NCBI RefSeq assembly: GCF_013868415.1
Contig: NZ_JACEMT010000055.1
Span: forward strand, 62,001-126,000
DNA from: Marinobacterium marinum
GTDB lineage: Bacteria; Pseudomonadota; Gammaproteobacteria; Pseudomonadales; Balneatricaceae
Direction: 5' to 3'
DNA length: 64,000 nt
The notes beneath the pieces were generated by a model. It ran no database searches, was not told the origin of the DNA, and worked only from the letters and a program-made list of their open reading frames with translations. Shown piece by piece: positions 53,823-63,031 of the stretch (position 1 is the first letter of the stretch; every line of letters starts with the position of its first letter). Position numbers and translations under genes: made by a program.

Positions 53823-54389
53823 TCAGGCGTGTCCGGCGTGAGCCGGCAGCAGGTTCAGGTTGATGCCCAGCGTGGCGGCCGCGGCTTGCAGCCGGTCCTC
53901 CAGTGGCAGGTGGAAAAGTATATCCGAATTTGCCGGACAGCTTAACCAGAGGTTGTCGCGCATCTCCTGTTCCAGTTGCTCTGGCCCCCAGCCGGCATGG
54001 CCCAGTGCGACCAGAAACGTCTCCGGACCATGGTTGCGGGCAATTGCTTCCAGAATGTCGACCGAGGTAGTCAGGCAGATGTCGTCGCTGATGGCGTGTG
54101 AGGACAGCCAGGTGTGCCGAGACGATGGCGTATGCAGGACAAACCCGCGGTCATCGCGCATCGGCCCGCCGTTGAAAACGGGGCGTTCGGATTCCAGTCC
54201 GGTCTGATTGTCCAGCTCCAGATGATTGAGCAGATCGCACATGCGGATGCCGCTGGGGCGATTGACTACGATGCCCATGGCACCGTATTCACTGTGATCG
54301 CACATGTAGATCACCGTCTGGGCAAAAGTGTCATCCAGCAGGTGTGGCATCGAGATCAGGAAATGGTCGCGAAGCGAAGTGAAAGACAT
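53823..54389 (-). CDS. algH: AlgH/YqgE (DUF179) family protein
   Basis: A 188-residue cytoplasmic protein. The family start DHFLISMPHLLDDTFAQTVIY is followed by YGAMGIVVNRPSGIRMCDL, the diagnostic DUF179 block. Later segments are VFNGGPMRDDRGFVLHT and LGHAGWGPEQLEQEM. It was named from an alginate regulator phenotype in Pseudomonas, but its molecular role is unknown. Three nearby starts are possible; the ATG at 54389 has GGAGGG 9 bases upstream and matches family length. It lies between tonB and ruvX as in Pseudomonas. Confidence 0.92.
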   Translation of the reverse strand: MSFTSLRDHFLISMPHLLDDTFAQTVIYMCDHSEYGAMGIVVNRPSGIRMCDLLNHLELDNQTGLESERPVFNGGPMRDDRGFVLHTPSSRHTWLSSHAISDDICLTTSVDILEAIARNHGPETFLVALGHAGWGPEQLEQEMRDNLWLSCPANSDILFHLPLEDRLQAAAATLGINLNLLPAHAGHA

Positions 54390-54428
54390 GGGCATGGTCC
54401 CTCCGCCAGTCAAGTGAGTAGTTAAGGC

Positions 54429-55376
54429 TTAGTACACTCGCGTCTGTTTCTCAAATTTCCAGGTGCGAATAATTTCAAGTACTTCTGCCTCCTTGCGCAT
54501 TTCGACCGGGAAACTCTGGAACGGTGATGCCAGCTGTACGATGCGAATGGCCGCATCATCCAGAGCCGGGTGGCCGGATGACGCCAACACCTCAATGTTG
54601 ATGACCTGACCGTCGGGGTTCAAGGCGACCAGCAGTCGCAGGGTGCCTTGCAGCCCTTGGCGGCGAGCCTGTTCAGGGTAGTTCAGGTTCCCCACCGTTT
54701 CCACCCGGCGGCGCCAGTTGTCCAGATAGCTGGCATAGCGGTGAGACCGTGTTGCCGCCGATGTCAGACGCAGGACGCGCGGCTTTTTGGCTCGTTCCTC
54801 GCGGATCAGGTCCAGCTTGGCCTGCAGACTGGCAATTTCCAGGCTGCGCGCCATCAGCGAGGTGGAGCTGGCCGGCTGGGGAGCCGGAGGCTGTGCCGGC
54901 TGAGCGGCCTGTTGCGGTGCCTGGCGTTTGGCTTGCGGTGTTTCACGGGCGACCTGAACGCGTTGGGCGCTGGCTGCTTCGCCACTCTGCCGGGCTTGCT
55001 GGCCGGTGCTGGGCGGGGTCTCCGGTGCGGGCTGAGCCGGTGCGGGCTCAGGATCACGCTGGGGCGCCTGGGCGCGGGACTCGGCGCTGGACAGAGGGGC
55101 GATTTCCGTGGTCGACGGCGTGGCGACCGTGTCGGAATTGCCGCTGCCACGCTGGTTATGCTGGGCGATAAAGTCGGCCTGCTCGGGCGCCTCCTGCTGT
55201 GGGTACTGAGCCAGGGTAACGTCCAGTGTCTGCTGTGGCGGTTCCAGATCCGGCAGGCTGAAGCTCAGGATGAGCACGAGGACGCCGTGAACCAGGGTGG
55301 CGAGAAACAGCAGGAAGCCGAAGCTGTCTCTGTTCAGGTAGTGCCAGAGTGGTAAACGGTCGTCCATGGTTTTCAT
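54429..55376 (-). CDS. tonB: TonB-family energy transducer
   Basis: A 315-residue protein with one N-terminal membrane helix (about 20-42) and a long periplasmic linker rich in Pro, Gln and Ala (about 60-175). The C-terminal TonB domain has YLDNWRRRVETVGNLNYPEQ, RLLVALNPDGQV and an IRTWKFEKQTRVY ending. It would transmit proton-motive force to outer-membrane receptors, but no exbB or exbD lies nearby. In P. aeruginosa the equivalent gene, tonB3, sits beside gshB and affects twitching motility. The start overlaps the gshB stop (ATGA). Confidence 0.93.
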   Translation of the reverse strand: MKTMDDRLPLWHYLNRDSFGFLLFLATLVHGVLVLILSFSLPDLEPPQQTLDVTLAQYPQQEAPEQADFIAQHNQRGSGNSDTVATPSTTEIAPLSSAESRAQAPQRDPEPAPAQPAPETPPSTGQQARQSGEAASAQRVQVARETPQAKRQAPQQAAQPAQPPAPQPASSTSLMARSLEIASLQAKLDLIREERAKKPRVLRLTSAATRSHRYASYLDNWRRRVETVGNLNYPEQARRQGLQGTLRLLVALNPDGQVINIEVLASSGHPALDDAAIRIVQLASPFQSFPVEMRKEAEVLEIIRTWKFEKQTRVY

Positions 55377-56326
55377 CGTGCTGTCAGTTTCCCTTCAATA
55401 CAGTCCATCAGTTGCATGCCGATGTCGAGATTAAACTGGTCGTCCAGCTCTCGGATACAGGTCGGGCTGGTGACGTTGATTTCGGTCAGGTAATCGCCAA
55501 TCACATCCAGGCCGACGAACAGCAATCCCTTTGCTTTCAGTGTGGGGCCGACCTGTTCGGCAATCCAGCGATCCCGATCGCTCAGCGGGCGGCCTTCACC
55601 GCGACCACCGGCGGCCAGGTTGCCACGGGTCTCGCCGGCCATGGGAATGCGGGCCAGTGCATAGGGCACGGGTTCGCCGTCGATCATCAGAATGCGCTTG
55701 TCGCCATCCTTGATCTCGGGGATGTATTTCTGCGCCATGATGGTTTGCGTACCGTGCGCGGTCAATGTCTCGATAATCACGCCCAGGTTGGTTCCGTCTT
55801 CACGGATGTGAAAAATCGAGGAGCCGCCCATACCGTCCAGTGGCTTGAAAATGACGTCCTTGTGCTCGGCGTGGAACTGGCGCAACAGGTCTTCGCGACG
55901 GGTTACCAGTACGGGCGGGCAGCACTGAGGGAAATGGGTGGCGAACAGTTTCTCGTTGAAATCGCGCAGGCTGCCGGTACGGTTGACGATCAGGGTGCCC
56001 TGGGTTTCCGCCATCGCCAGCAGGTGAGTGCTGTAGATGAATTCGTTGTCGAACGGCGGGTCCTTGCGCATCAGGATTACATCCAGCTCGGCCAAGTCAC
56101 GGATGACATAATCGCCGCGTTCGAACCAGGCGTTCGGATCCATGGCAACCTTCAGTGGCGCCATCTGTGCCTTAACGGTACCGTCACGCAGGAACAGGTG
56201 TTGCTGCTCCATGTAGTGCAGTTCCCAGCCCTTGCGCTGAGCGGCCCAAAGCATGGCCAGAGAGCTGTCTTTCTTGTAACTGATGGCCTCAATGGGGTCC
56301 ATCACGATGCCGACTTTGACTGTCAT
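55373..56326 (-). CDS. gshB: Glutathione synthetase GshB
   Basis: ATP-dependent joining of glycine to gamma-glutamylcysteine. The 317-residue product is the bacterial ATP-grasp type. It starts VKVGIVMDPIEAISYKKDSS and has FKPLDGMGGSSIFHI, RILMIDGEPVPYALARIP and GRGEGRPLSDRD motifs. The ATG at 56326 has AGGA 8 bases upstream; an adjacent GTG is the alternative. It is coupled to tonB by ATGA overlap and follows rsmE by 30 bases. Confidence 0.97.
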   Translation of the reverse strand: MTVKVGIVMDPIEAISYKKDSSLAMLWAAQRKGWELHYMEQQHLFLRDGTVKAQMAPLKVAMDPNAWFERGDYVIRDLAELDVILMRKDPPFDNEFIYSTHLLAMAETQGTLIVNRTGSLRDFNEKLFATHFPQCCPPVLVTRREDLLRQFHAEHKDVIFKPLDGMGGSSIFHIREDGTNLGVIIETLTAHGTQTIMAQKYIPEIKDGDKRILMIDGEPVPYALARIPMAGETRGNLAAGGRGEGRPLSDRDRWIAEQVGPTLKAKGLLFVGLDVIGDYLTEINVTSPTCIRELDDQFNLDIGMQLMDCIEGKLTAR

Positions 56327-56356
56327 CACAAATGTCCTGTACTGAGTGAAAGAGTG

Positions 56357-57085
56357 CTACCCCAGATCGCCCCAGAGATATTGCAGAATGGCGCAGGCCG
56401 TGACCGGGGCCGTTTCGGTGCGCATGACGCGAGGGCCAAGGGCGACCGGTTGGAAACCGGCGTCCAGAGCTGCCTCGACCTCGGTTTCGGTGAGGCCGCC
56501 TTCAGGGCCGATCAGCACGGCGACGGAGGATGGCGCGTCCATTGTCTGCAACGGTTGTGCGGTGTGGTGGTGCAGCACCAGCTTGAGTTCGGCGTCCACG
56601 TTGTGAATCCACTGTTCCAGCGGGCTGACGTCGAAGATTTCGGGTGGTCGTGTGCGCAGGCTCTGTTCGCAGGCACTGATGGCGATCTGCTGCCAGTGGC
56701 GCAGGCGTTTGTCCTCGCGCTCCGCCTTCAGGCGCACTTCGCAGCGTTCACTGGTCAGTGGCGTGATTTTGGCGACGCCCATTTCGGTGGCCTTTTGCAC
56801 GGCATAATCCATGCGTTCGCCTCGTGACAGTGTTTGGCCGATATGCACCTGCAGGCCGGATTCGACAGCAGGCTGGGCTGCCTCGGTGATCTGTGCACTG
56901 GCACGGCGTTTATCGACGGCGCTCAGGGCAGCGGTATATTCGGCCCCGTCGCCGTTGAACAGACGGATCAGGTCGCCTTCGCGCAGGCGCAGGGCGCGCA
57001 CCAGGTGCTGTACGCTGGTGTCGGACAGTTCGACCAGGGTGCCGACGGTAAGCGGCTGGGGTTCATAGACGCGGGGTATGCGCAT
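56357..57085 (-). CDS. rsmE: 16S rRNA m3U1498 methyltransferase RsmE
   Basis: SPOUT-class enzyme that methylates U1498 of 16S rRNA. The 242-residue length is typical. The N-terminal PUA-like part has HLVRALRLREGDLIRLFNGDG. The knot domain has KATEMGVAKITPLTSERCEV, EQSLRTRPPEIF, VLIGPEGGLTETEV and LGPRVMRTETA, the SAM-binding knot. It begins the rsmE-gshB-tonB-algH transcript, preceded by the metK 3' hairpin region. Confidence 0.96.
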   Translation of the reverse strand: MRIPRVYEPQPLTVGTLVELSDTSVQHLVRALRLREGDLIRLFNGDGAEYTAALSAVDKRRASAQITEAAQPAVESGLQVHIGQTLSRGERMDYAVQKATEMGVAKITPLTSERCEVRLKAEREDKRLRHWQQIAISACEQSLRTRPPEIFDVSPLEQWIHNVDAELKLVLHHHTAQPLQTMDAPSSVAVLIGPEGGLTETEVEAALDAGFQPVALGPRVMRTETAPVTACAILQYLWGDLG

Positions 57086-57157
57086 GAGCGTCCTGCTGAT
57101 TCAAGGAAACAAGCCGCTATTATGTCGCATCGCAGGCAAGGGATGCCAGTGGGCAGG

Positions 57158-57191
57158 GCATTGTCCATTCGATTTCACGAATGGACAATGC
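57158..57191. terminator. Perfect 14-bp hairpin downstream of metK
   Basis: GCATTGTCCATTCG pairs perfectly with CGAATGGACAATGC around ATTTCA. It begins 20 bases after the metK stop on the minus strand and lies 73 bases before the rsmE start. There is no T-run on either strand. It may protect or end the metK transcript, or be a regulatory site for rsmE. Confidence 0.6.
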
Positions 57192-57211
57192 GGGTGTGTC
57201 GCTGTCCGGAA

Positions 57212-58402
57212 TCAGAGCCCGGCGGCAGCACGCAGGGCGTCGGCCTTGTCGGTCTTCTCCCAGGGGAAGGCCAGGAAGGTGTCGTCGCCAACGCTCATTT
57301 CGAACGGGTTACGACCGAAGTGGCCATAGGCCGCGGTCTGACGGTACATCGGGTGCAGCAGGTCGAGCATGCGGGTGATCGCGTATGGACGCAGGTCGAA
57401 ATGCTCGCGTACCAGTTCAACGATCTTGTCATCGCTGATCTTGCCGGTGCCGAAGGTATTGATCGACACTGAGGTCGGTTCAGCGACGCCGATGGCGTAG
57501 GACACCTGGATCTCGCAGCGATCGGCCAGGCCGGCAGCGACAATGTTCTTGGCGACGTAACGGCCGGCGTAGGCTGCAGAACGGTCCACCTTGGACGGGT
57601 CCTTGCCGGAGAAGGCACCGCCACCGTGACGGGCCATGCCGCCGTAGGTGTCGACGATGATCTTGCGGCCGGTCAGGCCGCAGTCACCGACCGGGCCGCC
57701 GATGACGAACTTGCCGGTCGGGTTGATGTGGTACTGGGTCCCCTTGTGCAGCAGCTCGGCCGGCAGAACATGCTTGATGATCAGTTCCTGTACCGCTTCC
57801 TGCAGATCGGCCTGGGAGACGTCCGGGTTGTGCTGGGTGGACAGCACTACGGCGTCGATCGCGACCGGCTTGCCGTTTTCGTAACGGCAGGTCACCTGTG
57901 ACTTGGCATCGGGGCGCAGCCAGGGCAGCAGACCGGACTTGCGCGCTTCCGCCTGGCGCTCCACCAGACGGTGGGAAAAGGTGATCGGCGCGGGCATCAG
58001 CACGTCGGTTTCGTTGGAGGCATAGCCGAACATCAGGCCCTGGTCACCGGCGCCCTGATCTTCCGGGCGGCTGCGGTCGACACCCTGGGCAATATCCACG
58101 GACTGCTTGCCGATGATGTTGATCACGCCACAGGTTTCACCGTCGTAGCCGACGTCGGAAGAGGTGTAGCCGATATCGCAAATGACGCCGCGTACCAGGT
58201 CTTCCAGGTCAATCCAGGCGGAGGTGCTGATCTCGCCGGAAATGATCGCAACGCCAGTCTTGACCATGGTTTCACAGGCGACGCGGGCATACTTGTCTTC
58301 CGCGATGATCGCGTCCAGCACGGCATCGGAGATCTGGTCGGCAATCTTGTCCGGATGTCCTTCAGAGACGGACTCGGAGGTGAATAGACTGTATTCGCTC
58401 AT
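57212..58402 (-). CDS. metK: S-adenosylmethionine synthetase MetK
   Basis: Makes SAM from methionine and ATP. The 396-residue product has [18 protein letters not shown] near the start, the hexapeptide-type signature [12 protein letters not shown], and the glycine-rich [16 protein letters not shown]. It feeds the SAM-dependent enzymes RsmE, OvoA and HemW of this window. It is transcribed away from tkt across a 339-base region. Confidence 0.98.
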   Translation of the reverse strand: MSEYSLFTSESVSEGHPDKIADQISDAVLDAIIAEDKYARVACETMVKTGVAIISGEISTSAWIDLEDLVRGVICDIGYTSSDVGYDGETCGVINIIGKQSVDIAQGVDRSRPEDQGAGDQGLMFGYASNETDVLMPAPITFSHRLVERQAEARKSGLLPWLRPDAKSQVTCRYENGKPVAIDAVVLSTQHNPDVSQADLQEAVQELIIKHVLPAELLHKGTQYHINPTGKFVIGGPVGDCGLTGRKIIVDTYGGMARHGGGAFSGKDPSKVDRSAAYAGRYVAKNIVAAGLADRCEIQVSYAIGVAEPTSVSINTFGTGKISDDKIVELVREHFDLRPYAITRMLDLLHPMYRQTAAYGHFGRNPFEMSVGDDTFLAFPWEKTDKADALRAAAGL

Positions 58403-58741
58403 TCCGGGGAAAATCCTCGCACAGGGTCAGGCGCGGCCACTCGGCATCAACAGGCGGGCCGGGCTGAAATTGAGATAGGTTGTTTACAGGGCGTTGAAAG
58501 CCGCTATCAAGGCCGTGGATCGATTTTCGACGGCCTGCCAAAACCGGTTATTCTAACGCCAGCATTGGCCGCTTGCATAATATCGAACGGCTTTTTACTT
58601 GAAAATTTTGCGTATTCCGCATGAAAAACGCTCTATTTGCATATTTGGATTTGAAGCCGGTCGCCATCTGGGCGAAAATTGCGCCCCTATATTTCCCGAA
58701 TCCGTAAACCTCAGGTTGGGTCCAGCCCCAGGAGTAGATTG
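58403..58741. other. 339-base divergent intergenic region between metK and tkt
   Basis: This is the only gene-free gap above 300 bases. The half next to metK is GC-rich, about 150 bases of probable leader. The centre (58550-58700) is AT-rich, with TATATT at 58688-58693 pointing to tkt and TAGAAT on the minus strand near 58550 pointing to metK, both without good -35 partners. I could not fold a known SAM riboswitch here. An ATG at 58621 opens a 28-codon frame without a ribosome site. Confidence 0.5.
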
Positions 58742-60736
58742 ATGTCCTCTCGCCGAGAACTTGCCAATGCCATCCGTGCATTGAGCATGGACGCCGTACA
58801 GAAAGCCAAATCCGGTCATCCGGGTGCCCCCATGGGCATGGCGGATATTGCCGAAGTGTTGTGGAACGATTTCATGAAACACAACCCCGGCAACCCGCAC
58901 TGGTATGACCGTGACCGCTTCGTGCTGTCCAATGGCCACGGTTCCATGCTGATCTACTCGCTGCTGCACCTGACCGGCTACGATGTCGACATCGATGACC
59001 TGAAAAACTTCCGTCAGCTGCACAGCAAAACTGCCGGTCACCCGGAATACAGTTATTGCCCGGGTGTCGAGACCACTACCGGCCCGTTGGGTCAGGGCAT
59101 CACCAACGCGGTGGGCATGGCGGTGGCCGAGAAGGCACTGGCGGCGCAGTTCAACCGTGACGGTCACGACATCGTGGATCACTACACCTATACCTTCATG
59201 GGCGACGGCTGCCTGATGGAAGGTGTATCCCATGAAGCCTGCGCACTGGCCGGTACCCTGGGCCTGGGCAAGCTGATTGCCTTCTGGGATGACAACGGCA
59301 TCTCCATCGACGGTGAAGTCGAGGGCTGGTTCACCGACGATACGCCGGCACGTTTTGAAGCCTATGGCTGGCAGGTGATTCGCGGTGTTGACGGTCATGA
59401 CAGCGATCAGATCCGTGCCGCCATCGAGCAGGCGCGCGGCAATGGCGAACAGCCGACCCTGATCTGCTGCAAAACGGTGATCGGTTTCGGTTCCCCGAAC
59501 AAGCAGGGCAAGGAAAGCTGCCATGGCGCACCGTTGGGTGATGATGAAATTGCACTGACGCGTGAAGCGCTGCAGTGGACCCATCCCGCCTTTGAAGTAC
59601 CGGCGGAACTCTATGCCGACTGGGATGCGCGTGAAGCGGGTGCCCGTGTCGAAAACGAATGGAACGAGCGTCTGAGTGCCTACACCGCTGCCTACCCGGA
59701 ACAGGCGGAAGAGCTGTTGCGCCGTCTGTCCGGTGAGCTGCCGGCCGACTTTGCCGACAAGGCCGATGCCTGGATTGCCCAGGTTGCCGAGAAGGGTGAC
59801 ACCATTGCCTCCCGCAAGGCCTCGCAGAACGCCATTGAAGCCTTCGGTCCGATGTTGCCGGAGTTCATGGGCGGTTCTGCCGACCTGGCCGGTTCCAACC
59901 TGACCCTCTGGTCCGGCTCCAAGGGCCTGACCCGTGACGATGCCAGCGGCAACTACATCCACTACGGTGTCCGTGAATTCGGCATGAGCGCGATCATGAA
60001 CGGCATCGCGCTGCACGGTGGCTTCATCCCCTACGGTGCCACCTTCCTGGTGTTCATGGAATACGCCCGCAACGCCGTGCGCATGGCGGCGCTGATGAAG
60101 CAGCGTGCACTGTTCGTTTACACCCATGATTCCATCGGTCTGGGTGAAGACGGCCCGACGCATCAGCCGATCGAGCAGATCGCCAACCTGCGCCTGACCC
60201 CGAATATGGAAACCTGGCGTCCCTGTGATGCGGTAGAGTCCGGCGTTGCCTGGAAAGCCGCCGTGCAGCGCAATGACGGCCCGAGTTCATTGATCTTCTC
60301 CCGCCAGGGACTGCCGCACCAGAGCCGCGATACCGACCAGATCGCCGCCATTGAGCGTGGTGGCTATATCCTGCGTGACTGTGCCGGTACCCCGGACGCG
60401 ATTCTGATTGCGACCGGCTCTGAAGTATCACTGGTGACGGAAGCCGCTGACGTGCTGACTGCCAAGGGCAAACAGATTCGTGTGGTGTCTATGCCCTGCA
60501 CCGAGCGTTTCGACAAGCAGGAGGCCGCGTACAAGGAACAGGTCCTGCCGGCTGCCGTGACTGCACGTGTGGCTGTGGAAGCGGCTCACGCCGACTTCTG
60601 GTACAAGTATGTAGGCCTGAACGGCGCTATCGTCGGCATGCGCAGCTTTGGCGAATCCGCCCCGGCCGGCGAACTGTTCAAACTGTTCGGCTTCACGGTC
60701 GACAATGTTGTCGGCACCGTTGAAGGCCTGCTGTAA
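58742..60736 (+). CDS. tkt: Transketolase
   Basis: Thiamine-diphosphate enzyme of the pentose phosphate pathway; it also makes erythrose 4-phosphate used by the next gene product. The 664-residue length is normal. It has [17 protein letters not shown], the TPP-binding motif [31 protein letters not shown] and the C-terminal [15 protein letters not shown]. The ATG at 58742 has CAGGAG 7 bases upstream. First gene of the tkt-epd-pgk-fba operon. Confidence 0.98.
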   Translation: MSSRRELANAIRALSMDAVQKAKSGHPGAPMGMADIAEVLWNDFMKHNPGNPHWYDRDRFVLSNGHGSMLIYSLLHLTGYDVDIDDLKNFRQLHSKTAGHPEYSYCPGVETTTGPLGQGITNAVGMAVAEKALAAQFNRDGHDIVDHYTYTFMGDGCLMEGVSHEACALAGTLGLGKLIAFWDDNGISIDGEVEGWFTDDTPARFEAYGWQVIRGVDGHDSDQIRAAIEQARGNGEQPTLICCKTVIGFGSPNKQGKESCHGAPLGDDEIALTREALQWTHPAFEVPAELYADWDAREAGARVENEWNERLSAYTAAYPEQAEELLRRLSGELPADFADKADAWIAQVAEKGDTIASRKASQNAIEAFGPMLPEFMGGSADLAGSNLTLWSGSKGLTRDDASGNYIHYGVREFGMSAIMNGIALHGGFIPYGATFLVFMEYARNAVRMAALMKQRALFVYTHDSIGLGEDGPTHQPIEQIANLRLTPNMETWRPCDAVESGVAWKAAVQRNDGPSSLIFSRQGLPHQSRDTDQIAAIERGGYILRDCAGTPDAILIATGSEVSLVTEAADVLTAKGKQIRVVSMPCTERFDKQEAAYKEQVLPAAVTARVAVEAAHADFWYKYVGLNGAIVGMRSFGESAPAGELFKLFGFTVDNVVGTVEGLL

Positions 60737-60743
60737 GCGGGGT

Positions 60744-60766
60744 GCCGGGCGTTCGGTACGCCCGGC
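60744..60766 (+). other. Intercistronic hairpin between tkt and epd
   Basis: GCCGGGCGT pairs with ACGCCCGGC around TCGGT, a 9-bp stem beginning 8 bases after the tkt stop. There is no T-run, so full termination is unlikely. It may stabilise the tkt message or lower downstream expression. Confidence 0.5.
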
Positions 60767-60778
60767 CATGCAACCGGC

Positions 60779-61798
60779 ATGAGCTACAGAATCGCGATCA
60801 ATGGTTATGGCCGTATCGGCCAGGGTGTGCTGCGGGCGCTCTATCAGCGCGGGCTGCAGCATGAGCTGCAGGTGGTGGCCATCAATGAACTGTCCGATCT
60901 GGATACGCTGACCTATCTGACGCGGTATGACACCACGCACGGCCGTTTCCCCGGCCCGGTCAGCAATGACGGCGAAGCCTTGCTGATCAACGGGGATCGT
61001 ATCCGGGTGTTCAGCCAGGCAGAACCCGAACGGGTACCCTGGGGTGAACTGGATGTGGATCTGGTGCTGGAATGCTCCGGTGCATTCAGAACCCGTGCGG
61101 ATGCCGAGCGGCATTTGGCCAGTGGTGCCAAGCGTTTGCTCTATTCGCACCCGGCCCAGCCCGATATCGATGCGACCCTGATATTCGGACACAACGAGTC
61201 CAGTCTCAGGGCCGAACACCGTATTGCCTCTGCGGCCTCCTGCACCACCAACTGTGTGGTGCCGGTGCTGGACCGGCTGGACCGGCATTTCGGTATCGAC
61301 AGCGGCGTGACGACCACCATCCATTCGGCGATGAACGATCAACCGGTGATCGACAGTTATCACCGCACCGATCTGCGTCTGGCGCGCAGCGCCATGCAGT
61401 CGATTGTGCCGGTGGATACCGGGCTCAGTCGTGGTATCGATCGTCTGCTGCCACACCTGGCCGGACGTTTCGAATGCCTGCATGTGCGGGTGCCGACGAT
61501 CAACGTGTCGTTGATGGACCTGTCGATCAATCTGCAGCGGGATACCGATCCGCAAGAGGTCAATGCCATGCTGCGTGCGGCGGCTGACAATGAGCTGGCG
61601 GGGTTGCTGGGGTATACCGAAGAGCCTCACGCCTCGATGGATTTCAATACCGATCCCCGCTCAGCGGTGGTGGACGGTACCCAGACCCGTGTATCGCGAG
61701 GGCGGCTGTTGAAGCTGCTGTGCTGGTTCGACAATGAATGGGCGTTTGCCAACCGAATGCTGGATATTTCCGGATACTGGTTGCAGCTCAAGGATTGA
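60779..61798 (+). CDS. epd: Erythrose-4-phosphate dehydrogenase Epd
   Basis: NAD-dependent oxidation of erythrose 4-phosphate to 4-phosphoerythronate, the first step of the DXP-dependent vitamin B6 pathway. The 339-residue product is GAPDH-like. It starts RIAINGYGRIGQGVLRALYQ and has catalytic C155 in SAASCTTNCVVPVLDRL. HSAMNDQPVIDSYH replaces the usual GAPDH sequence, which marks Epd. Placement between tkt and pgk supports this call; a glycolytic GAPDH role is less likely. The ribosome site is weak, so translation may depend on upstream ribosomes. Confidence 0.93.
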   Translation: MSYRIAINGYGRIGQGVLRALYQRGLQHELQVVAINELSDLDTLTYLTRYDTTHGRFPGPVSNDGEALLINGDRIRVFSQAEPERVPWGELDVDLVLECSGAFRTRADAERHLASGAKRLLYSHPAQPDIDATLIFGHNESSLRAEHRIASAASCTTNCVVPVLDRLDRHFGIDSGVTTTIHSAMNDQPVIDSYHRTDLRLARSAMQSIVPVDTGLSRGIDRLLPHLAGRFECLHVRVPTINVSLMDLSINLQRDTDPQEVNAMLRAAADNELAGLLGYTEEPHASMDFNTDPRSAVVDGTQTRVSRGRLLKLLCWFDNEWAFANRMLDISGYWLQLKD

Positions 61799-61831
61799 AT
61801 CTCTGAATTAACAAGAACAGGAACTCCTCTT

Positions 61832-62998
61832 ATGAGCGTATTGAAGATGACTGATCTGGATCTGGCCGGCAAGCGCGTGCTGATCCGTGAAGACCTTAAT
61901 GTTCCGGTCAAGGATGGTCAGGTAACCTCCGATGCCCGTATCCGTGCCTCCCTGCCGACCATCGAAGTGGCGCTGAAAGCCGGTGCCAAGGTGATGGTGA
62001 TGTCCCATCTGGGCCGCCCCACTGAAGGTGAGTACGAAGAGCAATACTCGCTGGCACCGGTAGCCGAGCATATCAGCAAGCTGCTGCAGCGCCCGGTACC
62101 GCTGGTCAAGGACTGGCTGGACGGTGGCTTCGAGGTGGAAGAGGGTGAACTGGTTCTGCTGGAAAACGTCCGCTTCAATGCCGGCGAGAAAAAGGATGAT
62201 GAAGCGCTGTCGCAAAAAATGGCGGCGCTGTGCGACGTCTACGTGATGGACGCTTTCGGGACTGCACACCGTGCCCAGGCTTCGACTCACGGGGTTGCCC
62301 GGTTTGCGCCGGTTGCCTGTGCGGGGCCGTTGCTGGCCAAGGAGCTGGAGGCTCTGGCCAAGGCGCTGGACAACCCGGCTCGCCCGATGGCCGCCATTGT
62401 GGGTGGCTCCAAGGTATCGACCAAGCTGGAAGTGCTCAATGCACTGTCCGAAAAGTGCGATCAGCTGATCGTCGGCGGCGGTATCGCCAACACCTTCCTG
62501 GCCGCTGCCGGCAAGCCGGTAGGCAAGTCTCTGTGCGAGCACGACCTGATTCCGGCCGCCAAGGCGCTGATGGACAAGGTCAACATCCCGCTGCCGGTAG
62601 ATGTGGTTGTGGCCAAGGAGTTTGCCGAGTCCGCTGCAGCGATCATCAAGTCTGCCGATGACGTAGCCGACGATGAAATGATCCTGGATATCGGCCCCGA
62701 GTCTGCCAAGAACCTGGCGGCACTGCTGACCAGCGCCGGCACCATCATCTGGAATGGCCCGGTGGGCGTGTTTGAATTCGACCAGTTTGGCGAGGGCACC
62801 AAGGTCCTGTCGCTGGCCATTGCGGACAGTGCAGGATTCTCGATTGCGGGCGGTGGCGATACCCTGGCGGCGGTGGATAAATACGATATCGCTGATAAGA
62901 TCTCCTACATCTCCACCGGCGGTGGCGCCTTCCTGGAGTTCGTGGAAGGCAAGGTGCTGCCGGCGGTTGCCGTATTGGAAGCACGCGCGGCGAAGTAA
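61832..62998 (+). CDS. pgk: Phosphoglycerate kinase
   Basis: Glycolytic and gluconeogenic interconversion of 1,3-bisphosphoglycerate and 3-phosphoglycerate with ADP/ATP. The 388-residue product has the substrate motif [40 protein letters not shown], the [13 protein letters not shown] block, [13 protein letters not shown] and the nucleotide-binding [11 protein letters not shown]-type C-terminus (here [17 protein letters not shown]). The ATG has AGGAAC upstream. It lies between epd and fba. Confidence 0.98.
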   Translation: MSVLKMTDLDLAGKRVLIREDLNVPVKDGQVTSDARIRASLPTIEVALKAGAKVMVMSHLGRPTEGEYEEQYSLAPVAEHISKLLQRPVPLVKDWLDGGFEVEEGELVLLENVRFNAGEKKDDEALSQKMAALCDVYVMDAFGTAHRAQASTHGVARFAPVACAGPLLAKELEALAKALDNPARPMAAIVGGSKVSTKLEVLNALSEKCDQLIVGGGIANTFLAAAGKPVGKSLCEHDLIPAAKALMDKVNIPLPVDVVVAKEFAESAAAIIKSADDVADDEMILDIGPESAKNLAALLTSAGTIIWNGPVGVFEFDQFGEGTKVLSLAIADSAGFSIAGGGDTLAAVDKYDIADKISYISTGGGAFLEFVEGKVLPAVAVLEARAAK

Positions 62999-63031
62999 GA
63001 TTTTTGATTAACCAATTCAAAGGGTGAAACC

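Noticed and set aside
55349-56827. 492-codon open frame on the plus strand
   Set aside because: Antisense to gshB and rsmE, both securely identified; no domain or ribosome site.
58621-58707. 28-codon frame (starting [12 protein letters not shown]) upstream of tkt as a leader peptide
   Set aside because: No ribosome-binding site before the ATG and no repeated regulatory codons; likely chance.
58403-58741. Known SAM riboswitch before metK
   Set aside because: I could not find the conserved helices or loop sequences of a known SAM riboswitch class by eye; a covariance search would be decisive.
58548-58781. 77-codon minus-strand frame between metK and tkt
   Set aside because: Overlaps the tkt start on the other strand and has no family features.
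58595-60163. 522-codon open frame on the minus strand
   Set aside because: Antisense to the start and body of tkt; composition is that of a reverse-complemented conserved gene.
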